In this document: positions 1-6,691 of the stretch, in pieces
Numbering within the stretch: the first letter of the stretch is position 1
Layout: every line of letters starts with the position of its first letter
Program-made: the position numbers and the translations under genes
The notes under the pieces: model-generated
Database searches by the model: none
Told to the model about the DNA's origin: nothing
The model's input: the letters and a program-made list of their open reading frames with translations, nothing else
DNA from: a virus
IMG/VR virus record: IMGVR_UViG_3300025687_000263
Location: 1-27,049 of that record
Strand: one strand, 5' to 3'
Length of the DNA: 27,049 nucleotides

Positions 1-14
1 CACCGTTGTGTATT

Positions 15-28
15 TTGGCAAAAGCCAA
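15..28 (-). other. Hairpin between DGR template repeat and left edge
   Basis: TTGGC (15-19), AAAA loop, GCCAA (24-28). On the leftward strand it lies just downstream of the template repeat, where the RNA between TR and the reverse transcriptase gene would be. In studied DGRs structured spacer RNA after TR helps prime cDNA synthesis, so a role here is possible but is inference. No T-run follows on the leftward strand, so it does not look like a terminator. Confidence 0.35.
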
Positions 29-59
29 GGTGAGCCAGCCAGCCAGTGGTGTTGTGGCC

Positions 60-178
60 CTCTCACTGTCTCTGCGTGACCCGATGTTGTCGTTGAGATT
101 CAAAGGTGAATTATTCCAATTGACACTACGTGACCTGCATTTCGTGCCATTGTTCCAATTGCTGCCCACGATCCCGTG
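60..178 (-). repeat. DGR template repeat (TR)
   Basis: This 119-bp segment aligns without gaps to the 3' end of the receptor-binding gene (234-352). By my count there are 29 mismatches, and 25 are at positions where this copy has T on the + strand, that is A on the leftward strand. Read leftward in the frame of the target gene it contains about nine AAC/AAT codons, for example G-S-N-W-N-N-G-T-K-C and later V-N-W-N-N-S. Such codons become many different residues when adenines are randomised. It is not itself a plausible gene: in its own context the frame has no start. In DGRs the TR is transcribed, copied by an error-prone reverse transcriptase that misreads adenines, and the cDNA replaces VR. 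The order target-TR-(RT further left) matches the Bordetella phage BPP-1 arrangement. Confidence 0.93.
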
Positions 179-200
179 CTGTAACAACGGTACTGCCTCA

Positions 201-213
201 CCCTCCCAGAGGG
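201..213 (-). other. GC-rich hairpin between VR and TR
   Basis: CCCTC (201-205), CCA loop, GAGGG (209-213), about 20 bp past the 3' end of VR and 10 bp past the target stop codon on the leftward strand. In BPP-1-type DGRs a hairpin or cruciform just downstream of VR promotes target recognition, so this is a candidate for that element. On the + strand it is followed by ATTTTT, so it could instead be a weak rightward terminator. It does not have the leftward T-run expected of a late-operon terminator. Confidence 0.45.
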
Positions 214-223
214 ATTTTTAAAA

Positions 224-1396
224 TTAGTACAGACTCCCACTAACTCCGCGCGACCCGAAGGAGACGTTGAGAAACAAAGCTGACCTATCCCAATCGACAC
301 CACGCGACCCGCATTCCGCGCCACTGTACCAAGCGCCGCCCACCAACCCGCGATTTGGAACTGCGTAACCCTGACCTCTACCGATAGAATTAACTCCATC
401 GTATGTCGTTCCATCGGAGGCGGTGTCCTGAACTGCCCAACTACCTGCTGCTCCGTCAGATCCTGTCTCATTTGCCCATTGCCACAATGCGCCTGCACAG
501 TCTTCACACCCGACATTTGAGATCATTCTACGACTAGCTGTGTCACTATGACCCCCAGTCGTTCCAGGGTCTGCTGATCCGCTGATATTGGTTTCTTCAT
601 TACCGCCAATAGCTAGAGCCATAAACTCGGCTTGTGTGGGAAGTCTTTTGTCGATTTCCGCAAATCGCTCTACAAAATTATACCAGTGATAATCGGGGTT
701 GCTTGCTCCATCCACAATTGTCTGATTGTATTTCGATTCCAGCGTTGTCGTATTGCTGGCTAGATAAATATCCGCCCACAATTTATTGCCCACATAAACC
801 ATCCCCTCAGGACTGGAAGTTGGACGATGAGAGGCTTGTGTCCACACACTTCTGGGCAGAATATCCCCATCGAGATAGCCTGTTAGGGAGTGCCCACTAA
901 TGGTTCCAACATCAACACAAAGGCAGTGAAATCCGCCAATTTTACGAGAATTTGTGGCACTGGCTGTGACACCTCCAACGGTTCCATTAGGATAGGTAGA
1001 ATTTGAGCTTAAACAAAAATTTGGAGTGGTTCCCGAACTAGGTTCTACCGCATAAATATAGACATCCTCTCCATTGCGGCTTGATGGTGTTGCCTTTGAG
1101 ATTTCATTACTTGCCCAAGAGCCTGTTGTGTCTGCATCAAGTGTGGTTGCCGTAGAAAGCGTATAAACAGTGGCGTTGATTCGTAGTTGCATCGCTGGAA
1201 TATTGACTGTCCGCCTTTCTGACGCTGTAGCAGAGCCAGCATAAAATCCAGCACTGACATCATTGCCCCCTGTGATTTGCTGCTCGGCTAAATACCAGTT
1301 AGGGATTGGGATGGTTTGTACCGAACCTCCAAAACTGATAAGGCCACTGGACTCCGTAGCCAGGGTCACACTGTTTAGTTGTATCTCGCCTGCCAT
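224..1396 (-). CDS. DGR-diversified receptor-binding tail protein, C-type lectin fold
   Basis: A 390-residue protein whose start abuts the stop of the preceding tail-fibre gene (TAA-ATG). The N-terminal half is Ser/Thr/Gly-rich and fibre-like. From about residue 170 it looks like the formylglycine-generating-enzyme/C-type-lectin fold used by DGR target proteins such as BPP-1 Mtd: D-I-L-P-R-S-V-W, then R-L-P-T-Q-A-E-F, then C-E-D-C, then L-W-Q-W-A-N-E, then G-G-A-W-Y-S-G and a terminal F-G-S-R-G-V-S. The last ~40 residues are the variable repeat. By family knowledge it would sit at the tail tip and bind the host receptor, and retrohoming would change its binding surface and so host tropism. 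It is the last late gene visible and lies 46 bp from the template repeat. Confidence 0.9.
   Translation of the reverse strand: MAGEIQLNSVTLATESSGLISFGGSVQTIPIPNWYLAEQQITGGNDVSAGFYAGSATASERRTVNIPAMQLRINATVYTLSTATTLDADTTGSWASNEISKATPSSRNGEDVYIYAVEPSSGTTPNFCLSSNSTYPNGTVGGVTASATNSRKIGGFHCLCVDVGTISGHSLTGYLDGDILPRSVWTQASHRPTSSPEGMVYVGNKLWADIYLASNTTTLESKYNQTIVDGASNPDYHWYNFVERFAEIDKRLPTQAEFMALAIGGNEETNISGSADPGTTGGHSDTASRRMISNVGCEDCAGALWQWANETGSDGAAGSWAVQDTASDGTTYDGVNSIGRGQGYAVPNRGLVGGAWYSGAECGSRGVDWDRSALFLNVSFGSRGVSGSLY
234..352 (-). repeat. DGR variable repeat (VR) in the target gene
   Basis: This covers residues of about 349-388 of the receptor-binding protein, nearly the last 40 codons. It is the recipient partner of the template at 60-178, offset by exactly 174 bp. 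About 21 of the 40 aligned codons differ in meaning from the template, concentrated at template AAC/AAT codons (N to A, Y, S, D, D, R, F, S). Conserved framework residues include G-x-W, the C of the E-C-G stretch, V-x-W and G-S-R. Four mismatches (242, 280, 284, 344) are not at template adenines. Homology stops cleanly at 234 and becomes doubtful above 352. Confidence 0.93.
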
Positions 1397-3052
1397 TTAG
1401 TGTCTCACTGAAAGGGTTCCTGTTAAGTTCATTGTTCCGGTCAAATTGATAGGACCGTCTAGGATCACCATTTTGCCCTGAATCGTCAGAGTGCCACTGA
1501 ACGTGGTGTCTCCGATATACAGTCGGTTATTACCGGATGCTACGGTGATGCTGTCACTGATACTGTTTGCGTGTTCGATGTCTTGTAAGGCAGTATCTGC
1601 AGTGGCCCCTTGTGCTGCCGTAGCATAATCCGTTGCTGCTGTGGTTGCTGCAGTGCCAAGACCAAGATGAGTGCTCAAAGACGTTGCGTTGATCCCAAGA
1701 GCAATCGTGCCCGATGAAGTGACTGGCGAACCACTATCTACCTCGATCCCATCTGAGCCAGAAACTGCGACACTGGTGACGGTTCCAGAGCCTGAAATGG
1801 TTTGATATTCCAGCGCAGTTGCGCCCGCATTTACTGCCAGGACCTGGTTTGCAGTGCCGATTGCAGTCAACCCTGTTCCCCCATTTCCTATTCCGAGGGT
1901 TCCTGTTACTGCTGAACCGAGATCATTGATCTCTGCAGTTAGGTAACTTTGGAGGTCTGAGATCTGCGATTCGGTGATGGAGAGTGCTGCTTGATGTTGG
2001 GTGACTGATGATTGGGTGATGTTTGCGTCGGGTACGTTTGCCCAGGTCACTGCAGCACTAAGATCATTTACCTCTGCAGTCAGGTAAGACTGTAGATCAG
2101 CAATCTGGGACTCGGTAATCGACAACGTACTTTCTGCAATGTACTCAATGTCTGTTGCTGCAGAATTAACTGCAACCAGCTTAGATCCGTTTCCTGTCAG
2201 ACTGGGGAGGAGATTCGTTCTTGCAGCACTGGCAGTGGTTCCTCCGGTTCCTCCATTGGCAACAGGTAATGCCCCCGTGACATCTGTTCCGAGATTGACC
2301 TGGTTGATCGTCAGGACCTGGCCTGCGGAAAGTGTGATGTAGTCGTAGGAGGTCGAAGAAGAGATACTGAGGTCTGTACTGTTGTCTGTCCCACTGGGAT
2401 CTACACCCAAAGTCGTGCGAAGGGTTGCTCCACTTTCAAACTGGAACTCTCCTGCAGAGGAGTTGTAGACCAGCAGTGCATTGTCTGCGAGTCCTGCAGA
2501 GTTTACATCGGACAGGGTGACAACTGTTGAGCCTGGAAGATCTGCGTATTTCCATTCAGTATCTGCAGTGGAATATTGCAGGATCTGACCATTCGTTGGG
2601 GTGTCATCGTCATCAGTGACAAGAATTCTCCCAATCTGGGTCTGTAGTCCCGTGTCGAGTTTTGCGGTTGTGATTGAGCCATCTGCAATCGTCGCAGCAG
2701 TTGGGGTGCTTGGAGTCCAAGAGGAGCCGGACCAGACCAGTGCCTGGCCTGTGGTGGGTGCAGTCGTTGAGGTGTCTACATCACTGAGATCATCAATTGA
2801 ACTGGGGATCGAGACCGTGGCAGCAGCCCAACTCTCCCCGTTGAATCGGAGGAAATCATTTATTGCAGGTGTCGTGTTCAGAACATTGCCCAACCCCTCC
2901 AGATCCGGTGTCTGGATTGACACCGTAAGTGTCTGTAATTGTTGGTCTATTTCATCAAAATTTGAGTTGACATACGTTCCCCAGAGATCGACTGCCTGTC
3001 CGACCGTGGGTTTTTTTAGAGCAAAATTGGTGGTTGTGGTGAAGTCTGTCAT
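1397..3052 (-). CDS. Tail fibre protein with N-terminal P-x-V-G module and internal repeats
   Basis: 551 residues from the ATG at 3052, which overlaps the upstream stop as TAATG; an in-frame start at 3061 is less likely. The first 45 residues carry the module N-F-A-L-K-K-P-T-V-G then L-W-G-T-Y-V-N then F-D-E-I-D, seen in many phage fibre and structural proteins and in the two genes upstream. The rest is low in charge and rich in Ser/Thr/Gly/Ala with beta-fibre repeats. The motif S-I-T-E-S-Q-I-x-D-L-Q-S-Y-L-T-A-E occurs twice, and N-G-G-T-G stretches occur twice. No catalytic motif was seen. It lies directly before the DGR target gene, so it probably forms or connects to the fibre carrying the receptor-binding protein (inference). 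Confidence 0.8.
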   Translation of the reverse strand: MTDFTTTTNFALKKPTVGQAVDLWGTYVNSNFDEIDQQLQTLTVSIQTPDLEGLGNVLNTTPAINDFLRFNGESWAAATVSIPSSIDDLSDVDTSTTAPTTGQALVWSGSSWTPSTPTAATIADGSITTAKLDTGLQTQIGRILVTDDDDTPTNGQILQYSTADTEWKYADLPGSTVVTLSDVNSAGLADNALLVYNSSAGEFQFESGATLRTTLGVDPSGTDNSTDLSISSSTSYDYITLSAGQVLTINQVNLGTDVTGALPVANGGTGGTTASAARTNLLPSLTGNGSKLVAVNSAATDIEYIAESTLSITESQIADLQSYLTAEVNDLSAAVTWANVPDANITQSSVTQHQAALSITESQISDLQSYLTAEINDLGSAVTGTLGIGNGGTGLTAIGTANQVLAVNAGATALEYQTISGSGTVTSVAVSGSDGIEVDSGSPVTSSGTIALGINATSLSTHLGLGTAATTAATDYATAAQGATADTALQDIEHANSISDSITVASGNNRLYIGDTTFSGTLTIQGKMVILDGPINLTGTMNLTGTLSVRH

Positions 3053-4020
3053 TAGCTGCACCCTGAGAAGTCTACGTCATCAATCGTCTTCTTGACCTGA
3101 GTCGATACTGAACCCGTGGTGGTGGTTGATGTGATTTGCAGTAACGAGATCAAACCTTTGTAGTTCCCATTTCCATCATTATTAAATAAATCAGTCTTGT
3201 TATAAGGTTCTAACAATGCTGTTGGTCCTCCACTGGCAGGTTGTAACGATGCGGGAATGCTAAACGTGGCGACACCATCGATGTTTGTTCCTGATAGATA
3301 ATAACCAGGATCTAGTTGACTGGTGTCTGTCGATGAGTTAATCAGGCGGATCGTGTACGGTTCAGATCCCAAGATATCCCTGATTGTGTACCAAGTATTT
3401 GGATACTGAGAAAGTACGTTCCCACTGCCGTTGAGTCTTAAATCTATGCCAACGGTCCAAACCTGGGCTTTCGTCGTGATGTTTCGAGTCTGAACCGTTT
3501 GAGTCGTCGTCACCGTTTTGTACTCGCCAATCGTATCCAGAATTTTATTGGTTTCGCAGACTAAGGTGGTGCTGTCTGCAATCGTGATGGGTGCATCCAG
3601 ACCCACGATCCTGGCACTGAGGGAATCAAACCGAGTGTTGAGATAGGTGGCAAAACCGGAGTAGTCGAAATCGAGTACCTCTTGGGCAGTCGTGGGAGGG
3701 GAGAAACCTTCGGCCTGCAGTTCGGTGTTCAAGTAAGGCCAGGTCGAGACTGGGGTGGTTGCACCTGAATAGGGATCAGGCAGGAGGTCTGCGACTCCAA
3801 CGGGTATTCGGGAATTAATCGCATCAACCTGCGCGATGTTTCTATTCACCTGGGCCAGTGTGGAACTTGCCCCAACGCCTGCAGCGTTGATCTTGTCTGA
3901 AACTGTTTTGAGTTTTGTAGATAACGATTCGATAAACTGATTGATGATCGTCCCGTAAGTGGTCGAGTCGCTCCCAACCGTGGGAATGTCATAACTGTAG
4001 TTGGTTGAACTGCTTGGCAT
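3052..4020 (-). CDS. Virion-associated protein with the shared P-x-V-G N-terminal module
   Basis: 322 residues from the ATG at 4020 (TAATG overlap with the upstream gene). The N-terminus has N-Y-S-Y-D-I-P-T-V-G, then T-Y-G-T-I-I-N, the same layout as its two neighbours. A helical segment with V-x-x-x-I-x-x-A spacing follows, and the rest is mixed beta and loop with no recognised enzyme motif. Position among tail genes and the shared module suggest a fibre or tail-tip component. No specific family recognised. Confidence 0.65.
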   Translation of the reverse strand: MPSSSTNYSYDIPTVGSDSTTYGTIINQFIESLSTKLKTVSDKINAAGVGASSTLAQVNRNIAQVDAINSRIPVGVADLLPDPYSGATTPVSTWPYLNTELQAEGFSPPTTAQEVLDFDYSGFATYLNTRFDSLSARIVGLDAPITIADSTTLVCETNKILDTIGEYKTVTTTQTVQTRNITTKAQVWTVGIDLRLNGSGNVLSQYPNTWYTIRDILGSEPYTIRLINSSTDTSQLDPGYYLSGTNIDGVATFSIPASLQPASGGPTALLEPYNKTDLFNNDGNGNYKGLISLLQITSTTTTGSVSTQVKKTIDDVDFSGCS

Positions 4021-4478
4021 TACGATCCACTCCAAGCCGCAAGTGCCGCTTCGGCTGCAGTTCTTGCAGCTTGGGCATCACTCAAGGCTTCATCTGCTGT
4101 CTCTTGCAGGGTCTGCAGTTCTGCCGCAGAGGCCGCAAGTTGTGCTTCGGCACTGGCGAGATCTGTTTCCAACGTGTCCAGATCAGACAGTAGAGTCACC
4201 AGGGAAGCGTTGACCATCTTGGTTGCCACCGAGACTGCCGTGTTGCTGTTGGTCAGTGCCGTTGATGCGTTGCTGTCTGCCTGGTCGAGTTTGTAGGCAA
4301 GCGACGGGGTCACTGAATCAGAAACCTCTCCGAACACCGTATCCACTGCATAGACCTCATCTTCCAGATCCTGCAGAGCAGAGTTCAAAATCGAACCCCA
4401 GGAATTTCTGTCTTTGCCGACTTCTGGCAAGGTGATGCTGTAGTTGCTTGTCGTTGGAGGACTATCAGTTAGTGCCAT
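4020..4478 (-). CDS. Small tail protein: P-x-V-G module plus Ala-rich coiled coil
   Basis: 152 residues. The first 45 carry N-Y-S-I-T-L-P-E-V-G, S-W-G-S-I-L-N and then D-L-E-D-E-V-Y, the same module as the next two genes. Residues of about 70-148 are Ala/Leu/Glu/Asp-rich with heptad-like spacing (L-S-D-L-D-T-L-E-T-D-L, then A-A-E-L-Q-T-L-Q-E), predicting a trimeric coiled coil. It overlaps the upstream 60-residue gene by 14 nt and the next gene by TAATG. A module plus a coiled-coil stalk suggests a short fibre linker or chaperone-like fibre protein (inference). Confidence 0.65.
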   Translation of the reverse strand: MALTDSPPTTSNYSITLPEVGKDRNSWGSILNSALQDLEDEVYAVDTVFGEVSDSVTPSLAYKLDQADSNASTALTNSNTAVSVATKMVNASLVTLLSDLDTLETDLASAEAQLAASAAELQTLQETADEALSDAQAARTAAEAALAAWSGS

Positions 4479-4647
4479 TTGTCCAGACCTTTTCGGTTGT
4501 GTTCTGTTTTGCCCACAAATCTGTCAACTGATCTGATTGTGCTGACCAAACGCCTGCGCTTGGGGCTACCTGTTTGAAAATGATCTCTTTGACAAACGGG
4601 CCGATCCCGTAGGCTTTCAGCCCGTACGTTGTTTTTTTGGTACTCAC
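4465..4647 (-). CDS. Small hypothetical protein in the tail operon
   Basis: 60 residues with a GTG start at 4647. An AAGGG ribosome binding site lies about 7 nt upstream, inside the end of the adaptor gene, and supports this start. The sequence is Thr/Lys/Trp-containing, with no signal peptide, membrane segment or recognised motif. It sits tightly between the adaptor and the first tail-fibre-type gene, so it is probably a small structural or assembly protein. Confidence 0.55.
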   Translation of the reverse strand: MSTKKTTYGLKAYGIGPFVKEIIFKQVAPSAGVWSAQSDQLTDLWAKQNTTEKVWTNGTN

Positions 4648-4648
4648 G

Positions 4649-5302
4649 TCAGACCCTTAACCGATTCGTAAGCGTATTCCCCACTGGGCGGAAGCTCAGG
4701 CTGTGCCTGCTTCCTTTGGCACGTCTGCGATCATCTGCAGCCTGGATCTGTCCAATTGCCTCATTTGCCAACTGACCCCAGACTGGGAGCCTCTCGTCCT
4801 CCCCTAAGAAGGGAGTTGCTGCGACCATCGCATTGTAGAGATAGGCATCTGGGTGAGCGCTGAGAAGCCAGTTGGTCGTGTTGGTAGCAGAAAGAGCCGG
4901 GATCTTAGCGTAGTAGTTCATCTCGTACGTCTGGCTCTCTGCAGGCGCTGGCAGGATCCGGACGTTGGTTCCCTTGTAGACGTAGTAGCGAGCGTGTTTA
5001 TCTGACAGCGAGGCAATGTAGTTGGTCTCGTTGGCCTCATCGATCTGGTGTGCTGGGATCTCAATCAGGTCCCGCTCTACGGGACTGATCACTCGGAGCA
5101 CCTTGAACTCCAGAAAGTCACTCGGCATCGTCAGATAATTGTCTGAGCTCACCAGCTGAGATCTCGTGTACTGATCGCTTGTTCGGAGTACCCGGTTCAT
5201 CTTGGCCTCTGCCAGCTGAATAAAGCTCGGAGCGTAGGTTGCCAAGTCACTACGATTGAGCCAGGTCCCGATATTGGTCAGGAGCTCGCTGTAGGTGTTC
5301 AT
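4649..5302 (-). CDS. Head-tail adaptor (tail tubular / gp11-like) protein
   Basis: 217 residues from the ATG at 5302, which forms an ATGA overlap with the upstream stop; an in-frame start at 5329 would extend it by nine residues. The beginning (Y-S-E-L-L-T-N-I-G-T-W-L-N-R-S-D) and the core (A-E-A-K-M-N-R-V-L-R-T, then L-T-M-P-S-D-F-L-E) are typical of the podovirus adaptor family (SU10/P22-type adaptor, T7 gp11-like). Y-Y-A-K-I-P-A-L then H-P-D-A-Y-L-Y-N-A also fits the family. It would form the ring under the portal that joins head and tail. Order after the capsid gene is as expected. Confidence 0.75.
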   Translation of the reverse strand: MNTYSELLTNIGTWLNRSDLATYAPSFIQLAEAKMNRVLRTSDQYTRSQLVSSDNYLTMPSDFLEFKVLRVISPVERDLIEIPAHQIDEANETNYIASLSDKHARYYVYKGTNVRILPAPAESQTYEMNYYAKIPALSATNTTNWLLSAHPDAYLYNAMVAATPFLGEDERLPVWGQLANEAIGQIQAADDRRRAKGSRHSLSFRPVGNTLTNRLRV

Positions 5303-5601
5303 ACGCGACCTTCCCACACTCGGAAGCACTTGTTGGCTGAGTCATTCAGCCAGCGCTTGAGAGCCTTCCTGTCCTTGAAGCTCCCGTCCCGAAACATCTG
5401 GTTCGCTACAGCGGCAGGAAGATGAGCCACTAATCTCATAGAAGATTTTGTGTTGAGATTCTCCCGATCCAACTTGGCCTGTTTGACCAAGGGCTCGAGG
5501 TCCTCTGTGATCACGTGGTGAATGACAGACTCATCAGCAGTCTCACTGACCAGCTGACTGACTACATTTCCACGATGATCCAAAATTGTGCTGTGTTTCA
5601 T
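5299..5601 (-). CDS. Small phage protein between capsid and adaptor
   Basis: 100 residues, ATG at 5601, ending in an ATGA overlap with the adaptor. The C-terminal half has H-L-P-A-A-V-A-N-Q-M then D-x-K-A-L-K-R-W-L-N-D and F-R-V-W-E-G-R, a pattern I know from uncharacterised proteins next to the adaptor in podoviruses. It has no catalytic motif. The likely role is a minor virion or assembly protein; the function is unknown. Confidence 0.6.
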   Translation of the reverse strand: MKHSTILDHRGNVVSQLVSETADESVIHHVITEDLEPLVKQAKLDRENLNTKSSMRLVAHLPAAVANQMFRDGSFKDRKALKRWLNDSANKCFRVWEGRV

Positions 5602-5608
5602 TTAGGTA

Positions 5609-5634
5609 GAGCTCAGGGCTTACACCCCGAGCTC
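5609..5634 (-). other. Intercistronic stem-loop downstream of the capsid gene
   Basis: GAGCTC (5609-5614) pairs with GAGCTC (5629-5634), and the stem continues inward through a G.U and three G-C pairs around a six-base loop. It follows the capsid stop by about 12 nt. The leftward strand continues TACCTAAATG with no T-run, so it is not a standard terminator. More likely it stabilises the capsid message or reduces read-through into the lower-copy adaptor and tail genes (inference). Confidence 0.5.
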
Positions 5635-5645
5635 ACTGAGGGTTA

Positions 5646-6641
5646 TCAGGTGGTCAGATCTGTGATCAGACCGTGCGCTTGCCCAGAATCTACCTGTAAT
5701 CCAAACTCAACGAGAATTTGACGAGTCTCGGAGTCGCCAATTTTTGCGAGCGGGAATGTGGTATAGCTTCTAAGCATCGCCAGGCGATAGTGATCCGGAT
5801 CCAGGATGAAAATATCTTTGTTTGCATCCGCAGCCGCACCCTTGCCCAACGTCCGACAAGGCACTACTTTTACGTCTCCAAAGTCAGAAGCGTAGACCGA
5901 GATCGGGCTCCCCACAGTCCCGGAAGACACCATTTCTCGGGTGTTACTGCGACCTGTGAAGGCGCTGATATCCGTCTTGTGGCCTGGAGAGACAAACATC
6001 ATCGTTGGATCTCCACCGTTGTCATAAACGGATTCCATCACCGTGTTGATCTGAGCCTCACTAACCGCTCTGGTGGTCCCAGAACGAGTCCAGGTGTCAC
6101 TACCGTCACCAGTCGCAGCTGTGGAGCCTGCGTCTGCAGACACGTTGTACTTAGCCCCATCGTTGAACCAGGTAATCAGGGTAGCGGTCTGACGAGCCGT
6201 ACCCGCTGCTCCAACGTTTTTGGCTTTGTTTCTGGTGATCGCAAATTCGACATCCCGCTTGAGCTCCTTGCTCTTCCGGGCCATCTGATGACCCATTTGT
6301 GAGGCCTTCGTAAAATTCTTGAGGGCTTCCTGGGTCCCGGTGGTCGTAGCGTTTCTGCTAAGGATCATACAGACGTTGTTGCTTCTCGTAGTCAGCGAGG
6401 AAGCAGCCCGTGTTGTCTCATCCCCTTCGAGGACGGCAGTGTCATCACGATCACTTAGAGTCTCGTTTACCCACTCGAACAGAGTGTTCGTACAGTTTCT
6501 TGGTTTCCCGGCAGCTGACACGATCGGCACATCTGCAGGGTCTAAATTTATGAGGATCGTCGAAACGTCTTCGGGATGCTCTGATCCACCTGTTGCGGCC
6601 TTTGTGGCGTAGGTGGTGACTGAATTGGAAATCAGTGCCAT
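5646..6641 (-). CDS. Major capsid protein, SU10 / DUF5309 type (HK97 fold)
   Basis: 331 residues, ATG at 6641 with a GGAG site 8 nt upstream. The N-terminus reads Y-A-T-K, then P-E-D-V-S-T-I-L-I-N-L-D-P-A-D-V-P-I-V-S-A-A-G-K, then F-E-W-V-N-E-T-L, matching the SU10-like capsid family in which E-D-x-S-x-x-I-x-x-x-x-P-x-x-T-P opens the protein. The middle part A-R-K-S-K-E-L-K-R-D-V-E is the helical spine, and the C-terminal part D-I-F-I-L-D-P-D-H-Y-R-L-A-M-L-R-S is also typical. It sits after the scaffold gene, as usual. It would form the icosahedral shell. Confidence 0.88.
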   Translation of the reverse strand: MALISNSVTTYATKAATGGSEHPEDVSTILINLDPADVPIVSAAGKPRNCTNTLFEWVNETLSDRDDTAVLEGDETTRAASSLTTRSNNVCMILSRNATTTGTQEALKNFTKASQMGHQMARKSKELKRDVEFAITRNKAKNVGAAGTARQTATLITWFNDGAKYNVSADAGSTAATGDGSDTWTRSGTTRAVSEAQINTVMESVYDNGGDPTMMFVSPGHKTDISAFTGRSNTREMVSSGTVGSPISVYASDFGDVKVVPCRTLGKGAAADANKDIFILDPDHYRLAMLRSYTTFPLAKIGDSETRQILVEFGLQVDSGQAHGLITDLTT

Positions 6642-6691
6642 TGAATTACTCCGATTATTTCAATTATCCGAACTGGATAAAATTTTTTGGT

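Noticed and set aside
6-221. Rightward 71-residue frame at the left edge
   Set aside because: It is the complement of the template repeat; no SD and no protein-like pattern.
100-516. Leftward 138-residue frame containing a repeated A-A-x-G-T-x-A-R-N-A-G motif
   Set aside because: The repetition is simply TR and VR read in the same wrong frame. The true target gene covers 224-1396 in another frame.
2601-3095. Rightward 164-residue frame
   Set aside because: Antisense to the tail-fibre gene, whose frame is strongly supported; Ser/Val-rich shadow with no SD.
5718-6302. Rightward 194-residue frame
   Set aside because: Fully antisense to the major capsid gene and without a recognisable domain.
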